Of a stretch of DNA of 64,000 nucleotides, positions 1 through 10,578 are shown piece by piece. Made by a program: the position numbers and the translations under genes. Source of the stretch: Formicarius rufipectus (lineage: Eukaryota; Chordata; Aves; Passeriformes; Formicariidae); NCBI GenBank assembly GCA_013399695.1, contig VXAU01000968.1:121315-185314 (forward strand). Reading direction: 5' to 3'. Every line of letters begins with the position of its first letter. The first letter of the stretch is position 1. The notes below the pieces were generated by a model, which saw nothing but the letters and a program-made list of their open reading frames with translations, was not told the DNA's origin and did not search any database.

Positions 1-819
1 ATTTTGCTCAAGTAAGCAAAGTAAGTGAGTAACTAGTATTTATGCACAAAAGGGAATCTGTGGATTAGTATGGCTCACATGCTGACCATGAATCAGCAGA
101 GGCATGCTGCTACAAAAAGGAAAATGTATAAACAGAACCCTATATCCAAAACATGGGATGCAATCCCTTTCCTCTATGCCACAATAACAAGGCTTCAGTT
201 AGAAGCTTTGTTCATTTTGTTCTGTTCTGTGTTTTCCTCTCCAAGATAGGCAGAGGACTGGCTGAAATTCATGTAGAGGAGAGAAGTAACAGTGATTTCA
301 GCTCTGGAATCCATGATCTATGGAGCTGAATATTTTCTTTTTCTTAAAAAAGAGAAGAATAAAGGAATATGTTGTGGAGAAGGAATGCAGTAAATCAGTC
401 ATTAGCAAAGAGGAAAGGAATAGTGTTTTCCTTGTTTATTGTAGATGGAATGAGAAATAATAACCTTAAATTGCAAAAAGGAGGAGTTATATTAGATATT
501 TAGAAAAAAAAAATCTAAGAGTAAGAATAATGAAGCACTGGAATAAAGCCCTGAGGGACTGAGAAGTTGAAATTATTTAAGTTCTTTGAAAACAGATTTA
601 ACCAGTGTCTGCCCAGACATCCACATCTGACTCTATCCTAACACAGAAAACCCTATTACCTCTATGATTTTATATTCATTTACAATGCACATTTTAAGTA
701 CAGTGAATGAATATATTAATTTCAATCATATGAATACTACTCAGCCTTTTTTCTTTGACTGAAACATTAAATTATGGAATATTTCAGATGTATAATTGTA
801 CTGAATGTGAGTAGCAAGG
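1..819. other. Unassigned sequence
   Basis: This is AT-rich DNA with no recognisable gene, repeat or RNA on either strand. Confidence 0.6.
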
Positions 820-1910
820 TTTTGGTATTTGGGGGTCTACAGGAGTGGTTTCTGTGAGAAGCTGATAGAAGCTTCTCCTGTCTGATAAAACCAAAGTCAG
901 TCAGCTCCAAGACAGATCTGCCTCTGGCCAAGGCTGAGTCTATAAATGACCTTGGGATAACATAGTTAGGAAGGAGTTAAAAAATTTCATGTTCAGCTGC
1001 AGTCAGAAAGTGGAGAGTATGTGAGAACAAACAGGCCCATGGACACTGAGGTCAGTGAAGGAGGGGGAGGAGGTGCTTCAGGCACGAGAGTAGAGATTCC
1101 CCTGCAGCCCATGGCAAAGATCAGGGTGAAGTAGGCTATTCCCCTGCAGCCCACAGACATCCGCAGTGGATCAGAGACCCACCAGCAGTCAGCAGAGGAC
1201 CCCCCACCTGAGCAGAGGGATGTCCCTGAAGGAGGCTGTGGCCTTAGGGGACTGCCACAGTAGGCTCCTGTGTTGGACATACAAGTGTATGGGGAGGGGA
1301 GCCCATACTAGAGCAGGTTTCCTGACAGAACTTGTGATCCTGCAGGGGTCTCACACTGGAGAAGTCAGTTCCTGAAGGACTGCACTCTGTGGAATGGACT
1401 CATGATGGAGTAAACTGTAAAAGACTACAGCCTGTGGGAAGGACTCATGTTGGAGAAATTGGTGGATACCTGTCTCCCATGGAAGCGACTCCACATGGGA
1501 GAAGGTGAACACTGTGAAGAGTCTTCTTCCTGAGGAGGAAGAAGCAGCAGAGACAACATGTGATGAACAGACCACAACCCCCAAAACCCCTCCCGCTGTG
1601 ACACTGAAGAGGAGCAGGTAGAGAAAATCAGGAGTGAAGTTGAGCCTGGGAAGAAGGGACGAGTAGGGGGGATAAGTTTTCAAGATTTGGGCTTATTTCT
1701 CATTATCCTACTCTGATTTTATTGGCAATACTTTTGATTTATTTCCCCAAGTGAAGTCTGGTTTGCTTGTTATGGTAACTGTTGAGTGATGTCTCCTTGT
1801 CCTTATCTTGACCCACAAAGGTTTTGTTATATTTTCTCTCCCATGCCCAGCTGAGAAGGAGAGTGCCAGGAATCTGGCATCCAGCCAGGATCAGCCCACT
1901 ATAAAAAACT
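820..1910 (+). mobile_element. Avian ERVL-like LTR, plus orientation
   Basis: The segment from GGGGGTCTACAGGAGTGG through CTCCAAGACAGATCTGCC, the repetitive GCAG/CCCATGG region, and TTTATTTCCCCAAGTGAAGT to CCAGCCAGGATCAGCCCACT matches my memory of a large, abundant bird LTR family. The middle (about 1090-1520) is built of degenerate units of about 45 bp sharing TGCAGCCCATGG and GGACTCATGNTGGAG. The 3' end CAGCCCACTATA looks like a decayed terminal CA. The 5' end is not fixed. The open frames here are shadows. Confidence 0.62.
1090..1520 (+). repeat. Degenerate tandem units of about 45 bp inside the LTR
   Basis: Successive units such as GCACTCTGTGGAATGGACTC and ACAGCCTGTGGGAAGGACTC, each followed by ATG-T/A-TGGAG, repeat with a period near 45 bp. 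Copies are diverged and the number cannot be given exactly. Confidence 0.6.
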
Positions 1911-3654
1911 GAAAATAATAATGCTATAATTTAGAATTTTACTCAATGTATTTTATTTATGTATCACTTACTTATGTTTCAAATAAAACTGTTAACTTCA
2001 CATTAAACAGAATTTTAATTTGATTAAAAATAATCAACAGGATGAATTTTTGTTCAAATTTTGTTCTGAACATTAATAGAAAAAACAATTATTTAGACAG
2101 ATCTGTTTCATAAGTAATATTAACTCTCCAGATGTTCCTTAATTCACCAAGAATCTAAAAGAACTAGTATCTCTGTGTATGTGTGTGTGTTAAGAGCAGG
2201 ATGAACTCTGTAAAATTGTATTATGAGAGATTGATCAGAGGATTTGGCTTATCACAGTATTGCTGTAAGTTACAGCAGTGATCTGTGTCTTCGCCTGTGC
2301 AGTACAGTCTGTCATATTTTAGCCTCACTATTTATTGCTCATTCCACTGTATTCCTGCTTTCTCCTCCTGGTTCTTTTTTCCAGTGTATCAGATGGTATT
2401 TTGTGCACAAGAAGTCTACTCCAGCAGTTGTGTGAATAACCCTGCACTAGCTTGATAAAATTATTATCTCTTGCCAGCAAAGCATGCAGGGCTCTTGGGT
2501 TTCTGGTAAAAGAGCATTTGACAAAGTGAGCTGAGCTGGGATAGAAAAAGCAGTACTCCTTGGGGTGATAAAAAATGAAAGAGGTCTCAGTTCTGTCTTG
2601 TGCTTAAGGCTCCTTGGACTATAAATGTTCTGCAAGTTACAGGTTCTTGCCTGACTGAATAGGTCAGGGAAGGGATAATTACTGCAAAAAACACAGATTC
2701 CTACTTGGAAATTTCCAAAATAGCTCAATCCTCTTCACTTTTGAAATGAGGTTGTAACTATTGATATTGTGATAGTTTATGCAATATGAGTCCTATGAAG
2801 ATTGAGTCTGGACCTACCATCATTAATATGAAGTTAATATGAAATAGAGAAAATAAGTAATGGGTATCAAGACTTGAAGGCACTTAATATGTTTGTTCAG
2901 TGTGTACACTGTGGGGGGTTGCCCTAAACCTAACCACTAGCAATAAAGTAATTTTTTGAGATGGAAATGCATTCAAGTTATCCTTTTTAGCCCCTTCACA
3001 ATTCCAGTCATTCAATGGAAGTCATCTTGGAGAGCCGGAAAGACATTTTTTTTCTTTCTCTTTTGCAGCCAACTAATGTTTTTCTGTAGAACATGCTGAG
3101 GATTCATAGAGTTATTGTGATGGGTGCCGTGAGAAAAGGTTCAGTTCAGAGCTTTTAGATCAATCTGTAAACAATACTAATCTTTGCATCTTAGATTGCC
3201 CTTTACCACAACTGAGAAGTGACTTCCATTACATCATTTCAGAATGGAGTAAACACAAGTGTTTGTTTTGACTCTGCTACTTTCAGAATATTGTAGATGC
3301 AGCCATGGAATCTGGCTACTTGGCTTAGCTTTCAGGTTAACTGCTCCAGAATAATTACCTTCTATGGATTTGCTTGTATAGACAAAAGGACTGAAAATCT
3401 ACCTATACATTGCTCTTCTACACTTTTCCCCTTCTGAATCAACTGATCTCCCAAGGGAAGCAGGCTAAGAGTCGGTCTTATTTCCACATTCATCTACAGA
3501 GTGATAAATTGGCCAAATTCCTTCTTTTTTTCAGTCTAGATAATCTTAGGGATAGTGTACTAATGCAGTAAAATGGCTAAAATCTGCCTATAAGGAAAGA
3601 ATAAGCTATAAAAGAGCTGACTGAAAAGGAGATCTCCTAGGTTTTGTGCTTTTT

Positions 3655-3688
3655 NNNNNNNNNNNNNNNNNNNNNNNNNNNNNNNNNN
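3655..3688. other. Assembly gap (34 N) followed by poly-T
   Basis: The N run is preceded by TTTT and followed by about 27 T (3689-3715), so the gap sits inside a homopolymer that the assembler could not resolve. The true length is unknown. Confidence 0.98.
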
Positions 3689-4296
3689 TTTTTTTTTTTT
3701 TTTTTTTTTTTTTTTGAGAAAGAGCAATGATATCCAAAGGTGATTCTTCAGCAGGTAAAACGTGTAAAATCTGTTTTATCACCTATTCAAATTTCTCTCC
3801 TCTTTCTGATGATCAAAGGTAAATTTCTATTATCACAGTAACTCCAGTGAGAAAGTTTACGTTTGGACTCTGAACAGTGCCAAAGACATCTGTACTCGTT
3901 GGATATCTGTTTGAAGGAATAGCCAGTTAATTTCTTCCCACAAGGGATTTCACACAGATTTATTTTAATGAAGATTACTGTCCAGGGAAAGGCAAGAGCT
4001 GTTGTCTTCTGCTGGATTTAAAATGTTGATAGAGAAAATTTCAGTTCAGGCTTTCAAGTGGGAAAGGAACAAAGGCATGAACCACTGGGAATAGTTATGG
4101 AGCTTCTTTAAAATATGATAAATAAAAAGATAAAAAGTGTTTATTTTCTAGATCTCAACTCAAATATATTGTCTAAAGCTAAGTAATTTCAGTGTTACTC
4201 TCCTTGTTCTGACTTCAATGCTAACTATTAATTGTCTGGATATAAACAGCACAAACAAAAATATTTAGTCTGTTTCCATAGGCTTGTGTTCCTAAA

Positions 4297-4360
4297 ATTA
4301 AAAACCAAAAACAAACCACAATAAAACCAAACCAAAACAACAAACAAAACAACCAACAAA
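4297..4360. repeat. A/C-rich simple sequence (AACAA-like)
   Basis: AAACCAAAACAACAAACAAA and similar units form low-complexity DNA with no clear period. Confidence 0.8.
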
Positions 4361-5764
4361 AAGAGATTGAAGGATAAAAGAAGTGTCAAGCAGTTGTACA
4401 ACGAAAATAATTACTTTGGTAGTATTTCTCGATGTTGCATGATTACTATCTTACTATTTCTGGTAATACTTCCCACATTTATTTTTATATTTATGATATT
4501 ATAGTATAATTGAAACCAACCACTCTTGATGTCTGTAGAAATACTTCTGCTTAAGACAGACCTAGAACTGATGGCAGTAGAATTCAGAGATAAGATGGCA
4601 AACATATTTTAGAGATGTTCAAGCTTGGTTCAGATATTCATCTTAGATTCTGCTACACTTTATTTTTGTGAAGAGAATGTACTTTAAATAGCTCATTAAC
4701 TTGAAGACACACAACAATTAAGCACTGAAGGACTTGTAACTTGCTTAACTCCCTGATTTCAGAACATTTATTTAAGGTCTGTAGGAAACTGAAGTTTTTC
4801 AGAAATATTATATCAAAGATAATGATTCAATTTCCTTTGAAAAAATAACAGTTAAAGTTTCAACTGCTATAAAATACATGACCAATGACTTTTATAAGCA
4901 GGCAGGCCATCCTGATCCAATTTCCTTAGACATTTTTCCATTGATTTCAGGCCTAGAGAACAGAGTTATTTGAAATTACCTAAACAGGCTTGATAGCAAA
5001 TTCTTGTTCAAACTAGATTCACAGAAACTCCACCCACTAAAACTCTTTCAAGGATATTAAGTTCAGAAAATTGCAACTGCAGAATGAACTCTGTCACTCA
5101 CTGATTTAAACTGTTGACCATGCAATTCAGATTATATCTTTTAAGGGAGATGTATTGGCTAAGCTGGGTGGGGATGCATAATTTATAACATTCATAAGGT
5201 TTTTATATCCTCCATGATTTTCCCACTCAGAGGTGATAGTCGGAAGTTTTTCTCCCAGGTAGACAGCTCAGAGTGATTAGGCAGCCTAGTCAGATATTGT
5301 AAAACATATATTTTATTTTGGATGGGGTTTTGTACCTGCCTAAAGAGGCACATTGGTTATGTTGCTCTGATTGTTACAAGTAGAATATTCTGATCTAATT
5401 CCATAAAGGCTAAGTAACCTTGTAAAATTCACAGATGAGCTACTACTGACTGTGCTGTGGAATTTTGCTGTAAATATAAGTATTAGAGAAGGGGATATGG
5501 TTGCATGAGAACTAGTACAGGTTCAAGAGAGATTATGAGGCTGGAAAGGGAAAGAGAGTGTATATGATTTTTGGTGTTTACAGTAATTGTCCATTTGACA
5601 TCCTAAAAGAACTGTGTCCTTTATGTGAAAACAGGGAAGGGAGAAATAATTAAACTTGAGATATTCTGATAAGATTTAGACATAGGTTTGATACTTCAAA
5701 ATGTGTAGTGAATAAGGTGCTTGCAAGAATATTTTAAACAACTTGAACCTCCTAATTATCATCT

Positions 5765-7216
5765 TCATAAGTTACTTGGACACTGGACTGAAAGCTTGCA
5801 GATGGCACAAAACTGAGAGGAGCTCTTGACTCCCTCAAAGGCAGGGAGGCCCTACAGAGAGACCTCATCATATTAGAGCAATCACGAACCGTATGAAGTT
5901 CAACAAAGGAAAGTGCCAGATTCTGCACATGGAATGGGGCAGCCCTGAATGTTGAAATCCATGGAAAATGAGATGATGGAAAACAGTGTCACAGAAAGGG
6001 ACCTGTGTCACGGTCCGTGGAGGGAAGAAGGAACAGTCCACACAGCGTGGGGTAGGAACAGGTGTAAACAGGTGTGAACCTTTTGTTAGGGGCGCATGGG
6101 ACTCCTATAGGGTTTGGTCGGAGGATTCTAGAACTTAGATGGAGTTAGGGGTGGATCGCAACACAAAAGGAAAAGGGAAGGAGGGTTTATAACTCATAAG
6201 GGAAAACTGGAGGGTGGCTAGCCTCGTATGGTGGTGCTGCAGTGCACCACTGGCCAGCCTATGGAGTTTTAGGGGTACATGAACATGAACCAATCAGGAG
6301 GCTGTAACAGGGGTTCCCACAACCGATCGGAACAATTGAACAAACAGAGGTAATTGAATGATAATAATTATCTATCTAATACATCTTCTATTCTAACTAT
6401 AACGCCCGAACAGTATAAAAACATTAAAAAACAACAGCTCTGTGGAAATGGGTAGCTGGTGGTTGTGGCAGACTCTAGCTAGCAGTAGACAGATTCATCC
6501 ATTGGTAAAAATCATCTTCTGCTGATGTCCTGGATTGGCGGTCCCTGACAGGTGCCCCCCTTCACAGACCTGGGGGTACTGGTCACTGGCAAATTAAATA
6601 CGAGTCAGCAGCACCCTAGCAGCTAACCCTGTCCTGGGGCACATCAGGCCAGCCGGTCAAGGGAGGGGTTTGTCTTGCTCTGCTCTGCACTGGGGCAGCC
6701 TCACATCAGATATTGTGTGCAGTTTTAGGTGCCACAATATAAGAAAGATTTTAAGCTATCAGAGAGGGTCCAAAGGAGGGCAAGGAAGATGGTGAAGGGC
6801 CCTGAGGGGAAGGTGTATGAGGAGCATCTGAGGGCACTTGGTCTGTTCAGCATGGAAAAGAGGAGACCTCACTGCAGTCTAGAATCTTGTAGTGAGGGGA
6901 AGAGGACGGGGCAAACACTCATCTCCTCTCTATGGTGACCAGTGACAGAATCTGAGGGAATGGCCTGAGGTTGTGTCCAGGGAGGTTTAGGTTGGGTATG
7001 AGAAAGAGGTTTTTCACTCACAGGGTGGTTGGGCACTAGAACAGGCTCCCCAGGGATGTGGTCACAGCACCAAGTCTGACAGAGTTCGAGGAGTGTTTGA
7101 ATAATAATCTCAGGCACATGGTGTGACTCATGGGAATGGTCCTGTGTAGGGCTAAGGGTTGGACTTGATGATCCTTGTGGGTCCCTTCCAACTCATCATG
7201 TTCTGGGATTCAGTAA
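5765..7216 (+). mobile_element. CR1 LINE 3' region, interrupted by a solo LTR
   Basis: This is a plus-orientation CR1 copy. The 5' part (5765-6005) has AGCTTGCAGATGGCACAAAA and AAAGTGCCAGATTCTGCACA. The 3' part (6567-7216) resumes with GGGGGTACTGGTCACTGGC, then TTTTTCACTCACAGGGTGG and GGACTTGATGATCCTTGTGG. Between them lies a 561-bp LTR (6006-6566). The two halves join cleanly once the LTR and one copy of GACCTG are taken out. Confidence 0.92.
6006..6566 (+). mobile_element. Solo LTR nested in CR1 (ERVK-like)
   Basis: This 561-bp segment starts TGTCACGG and ends CCCTTCACA. It is flanked by a perfect 6-bp duplication GACCTG (6000-6005 and 6567-6572). It has a TATA-like TATAAAA at 6414-6420 followed closely by ATTAAA. 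It has CpG-containing blocks and no internal retroviral genes, so it is a solo LTR left by recombination. A 6-bp duplication is typical of class II (ERVK/alpharetrovirus-like) elements. The exact family is not known to me. Confidence 0.85.
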
Positions 7217-8587
7217 TGCTGAAAAACAAGCTTGAACTTTTTCCAGGATTAGGTAGTAGAGGAAGGACAGAGGTGAGGAAGGGATCCAAGTACTTGAATT
7301 TTCTTATAATTCTTATTCCAAGAGGTTTCTTGGGGATTTTTATGTTAATCTGAGTTCATACTGTCCTTACAAGCATGAGTACTACAATTAAGATAGAAGT
7401 ACTAGAGGTTTAATAATCTGAAAGACAATGCAGCTGTTCAACAACTGCAGTTGCTGTGGGAATTATCAATGTTAGTCATAGGGAAGAAATAATAAGAAGG
7501 CGAGCAGGAATAACAAACCAGTTCAGTACATGTGGTCTTTGTCATAAGGTGGTGTTGGAACGTACTGCTTTTCAAATTAAAGTAGCATCCTAGAGATGTC
7601 ATTAAAAAACAAAAGAATAAATGTGGAGCTGAAATCAACTCAGGTCAGCATGTAAGGACCCTCTCAGAAAGGTTCCTTCTTGAAACATTAGGACTTTATC
7701 TGAACACTGAATTACTGTCACAAATGTAGTATCTCTTTCCTCTCCCCTCACCTAAAAACTGCTTTGATACTGTGTCAAAACTCTTCAGAAAATTACGTGA
7801 TCTAATATATTTCCAATAATAAATTTCAAGATATTTTTGGTACTTAAAAACATTAATTAAATGTGAAGCTCCTGAAAAGGAGATAAGATACTTTAAAAAG
7901 TGCCTCTGACCACAACTGCATACAATTGAAAGATTTTCTGTTGAAGGGAGATGTGTTCTTCTTGCCATATTTTTACTGACCTTCTTTTATCAGCAATGCA
8001 GTTAAATATAAAGTAGTTGATTGTTACAGAAAAGTAATTCAGTTATGTTATCACCGAGGAGAACTTGCAAAGTCTGTGGGGAAGAGAATAAAACAATGAT
8101 GATAACTGATTTTTAAATGATAAATACTTCTATGAATCTTAAAAATATAATTATTTTACTTTTAGGAGACAATTTATTAACTACTACTAAATTAAAAATT
8201 AATAGTGTTCATCATTGTGCTATTTAACTAGAATCTAAATAATGAAAGAGATTGTATGCTGTAGTCTCTTGGGAAATGAAGGAAAAAGAGTAAATGGGTA
8301 TTACCAGTACACTGTACTATCTGCTCTACTCTGCAGATATTTTGTAGAATCTATTTATATTAATATCCTCAGTATCATTTCAGATCAAAGTTCAAGGTGT
8401 TCTTACTGCTGTTTCCATATTTGTTCAGTGAATGTGTAAAGGGTGAAATCTGCTAGGAAAGCAAGATACAGCAAACAATCACGAGATCATAAATGAGTTA
8501 CAAATATACATTGTTTGCATTGCTGAAGTGTATGGGCTCACTTCATCTTAGATATGAGATAATATGAAGTTACCTATTCGTCTTGAA
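7217..8587. other. Unassigned sequence
   Basis: This is AT-rich and I see no repeat, RNA or coding signal. The 90-codon minus-strand open frame at 7696-7968 shows no recognisable family. Confidence 0.6.
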
Positions 8588-8937
8588 TATCATAGAGTCA
8601 TAGGATGGCTTGGGTTAGAAGGGACCTTAAAGATCATGTAATTCCAACCCCTTCCACTAGACCAGATTCTCACAGCTCCATCCAACCTGGCCATGAACAC
8701 TTCCAGAGATGGGGCATTCCCAGCTTCTCTGGGCATTCTGTTCCAATGCCTCAGCACCCTCACAGGGAAGAATTTCTTCCTAATATCTGATTTAAACCTC
8801 TTTCAGTTTGAAGCCATTCCCCATTGTCCTATTTCTACATTCACTTGTAAAAAGTCCCTCTCCATCTTTCTTGAAGGTTCCTTCAGGTACTGAAAGGCCA
8901 CAGTTTGGTCACCCTGAAGCCTTCTAATACTTCTTTG
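8588..8937 (-). mobile_element. CR1 LINE 3' fragment, minus orientation
   Basis: The plus strand starts with ATCATAGAGTCATAGGATGG (complement of the CR1 tail) and continues with GAAGGGACCTTAAAGATCAT, CCTTCCACTAGACCAGATT, AGAATTTCTTCCTAATATCT and GTCCCTCTCCATCTTTCTTG. It is 5'-truncated at about 350 bp, as is usual for avian CR1. Confidence 0.95.
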
Positions 8938-9199
8938 CCTTTATTATAGCATGGAAGCACACATATTGTCAACAAGTGGAATGACCGTTGTGCATAGCTA
9001 ATAACTTTTGTATATTTTTACCTGTAGCTGTACCTGTGCTCTGAAGGCATCCTTACTATGAGGAACCCAACGCAAAAGACATAACTTTAATTTTTACTTC
9101 CAAGGCAGCATCACCTCAAAACACTTGCACCACTTTCCACGAAGTATGACTTGTAGCATGAGTAGCAGTTATGCTTTATAAATTTTCTTCTTAGGAGTG

Positions 9200-9345
9200 A
9201 CTGTCAGTGCGTGGAATGTTCTCAGGAAGAACGCGTTTTGGGAAGGTTTATATCCGGGAACATCCATGGCATCCCTCAATCCATGTGAGAGCGCGCCATC
9301 TTGTGGTCCAATTCGGGCTGTCCAGAGAGATGGCGATGCTTTTGC
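9200..9345. promoter_or_regulatory. CpG-dense patch with CTCF/YY1-like motif
   Basis: Eight CpG dinucleotides fall in about 135 bp (9210-9335), while the surrounding kilobases have very few. It contains GCGCGCCATCTTGTGG and, nearby on the other strand, AGATGGCGATG. No conserved open frame or repeat family explains it. It may be an insulator or enhancer, or a young insertion. Confidence 0.4.
9293..9306 (-). promoter_or_regulatory. Candidate CTCF (or YY1) binding site
   Basis: The minus strand reads CCACAAGATGGCGC. It fits the CTCF core CCASYAGRKGGCRS except at one position, and it also contains the YY1-type AAGATGGCG. The call rests on the motif alone. Confidence 0.35.
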
Positions 9346-9490
9346 TATAGTAAAACAAGAGATGGATGGGGGTGGAAACCTCACTCACATGTAATGCAAT
9401 CAAGTATAATTGAAATTTGGAAAAGTGTCCATTAACGAGTGGGTTTACTCTGATCTAGTGTACCTACATAGGCTTTACTTCTATTTTACA

Positions 9491-9710
9491 CAGAACGAGT
9501 ATGGTTGGAAGGGACCACCATGGGTCATCTGGTTCAACTTCTCTGCTCAAGCAGGTTATTGTAGAGCACATTGCACAGAGAACCATCTTGTATCAAGATA
9601 GTTCTTGAATATCTTCACTGAGGGAGAGTCCACAGCCTCTCTGGGCTGTGCTCCTATTCCAGTGCATGGTCACTTGCATGGTAAAATGCTTCTTTGTATT
9701 TGAGTGGAAA
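9491..9710 (-). mobile_element. CR1-like LINE fragment, minus orientation
   Basis: The plus strand reads TATGGTTGGAAGGGACCACC, TGCTCAAGCAGGTTATTG, GAGAGTCCACAGCCTCTCTG and GTGCTCCTATTCCAGTGCAT. This is the complement of the 3' region of another CR1 subfamily. Confidence 0.85.
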
Positions 9711-9965
9711 AACAAGCTTCAGTATCATGTGTCTTTAAAAACTGTTTAATGTCTTCTGTACCTACTGAATGTATTTAATGAGAATTAACTAAACACATCC
9801 AAAGTAACACTCTGTTGTTTTCAAGGCAAATCAGTGTGTTCTTTGGCTTGTTAAGAGAGGAATGAATACATAAGTGGGTTTGAGACTGAACTCATTACCT
9901 TAGAGGAGGTTTTAAATGCAGATCCCTTAAAATAGGGACTAACATTACAAGACAATTTTTTTCGG

Positions 9966-10578
9966 TCTTGTGAGGGAAAGTGCAAAGCCCTGCACCTGGG
10001 GAGCGCAACCACATGCACCAACATATGCTGGGGGATGGCCAGCTGGAAAGAAGGTGTTCAGAAAAGGACCTGTGGGTCCTGTGGGCCCTGGGTTGAACAT
10101 GAACCAAAAATGTGCCCTTGTGACAAAGATGACTAATGATGTGCTTGGCTGCTTTAACAGTGTTGCCAGCAGGGTGATTGTTCCTTTCTAGTCAGCACTG
10201 GTAGGATTACACCTGGACTACTGTGTCTAGTTTAGGGAGATTTCATCAACTTGTGTAAAAATGCAGATGGAGGTTGTAAAGAAGGAGGAGTTAGACTCAT
10301 TTCAGAGGTACCCAGTGACAAGACTGAAGGAAAATGGTACAAACAAAACAACAGATGTTCCCTCTGAACAGCAGGAAAAACTTTTTACTTGGAGGGTGAC
10401 TGAGAACTGGCACATAGAGGCTGTGAAGTCTTCATTCTTGGAGATATTCAAAAGCCATCTGAACATGGTCCTGGGCAGCTTACTGTAAAGTGGCCCTCCT
10501 TGAGTAGGGGGCTTGCACAAGATGCCTTCCAGAGGTCCCTTCCAATCTCTGCCATTCTGTGACCTTGCAAGTCTGTGA
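9966..10578 (+). mobile_element. CR1-like LINE 3' fragment, plus orientation
   Basis: GTGCAAAGCCCTGCACCTGG, GGACCTGTGGGTCCTGTGGG, GACTAATGATGTGCTTGGCT, ACACCTGGACTACTGTGTC and finally AGAGGTCCCTTCCAATCTCT follow the order of CR1 to its 3' end. The short open frames at 9970-10488 are relics or shadows of the repeat. Confidence 0.88.

Larger units (their letters stand above)
1911..5764. other. Unassigned sequence with assembly gap
   Basis: This is AT-rich, with only short spurious open frames. It contains the N gap with flanking poly-T (3655-3713) and an A/C-rich simple patch at about 4297-4360. I recognise no genes. Confidence 0.6.

Noticed and set aside
1351..1683. 110-codon minus-strand open frame
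   Set aside because: It lies wholly inside the ERVL-like LTR, antisense to it.
6729..6938. Possible remnant of CR1 reverse transcriptase
   Set aside because: The region belongs to the CR1 3' end, which is normally past the coding part. The open frame is short and not catalytic.
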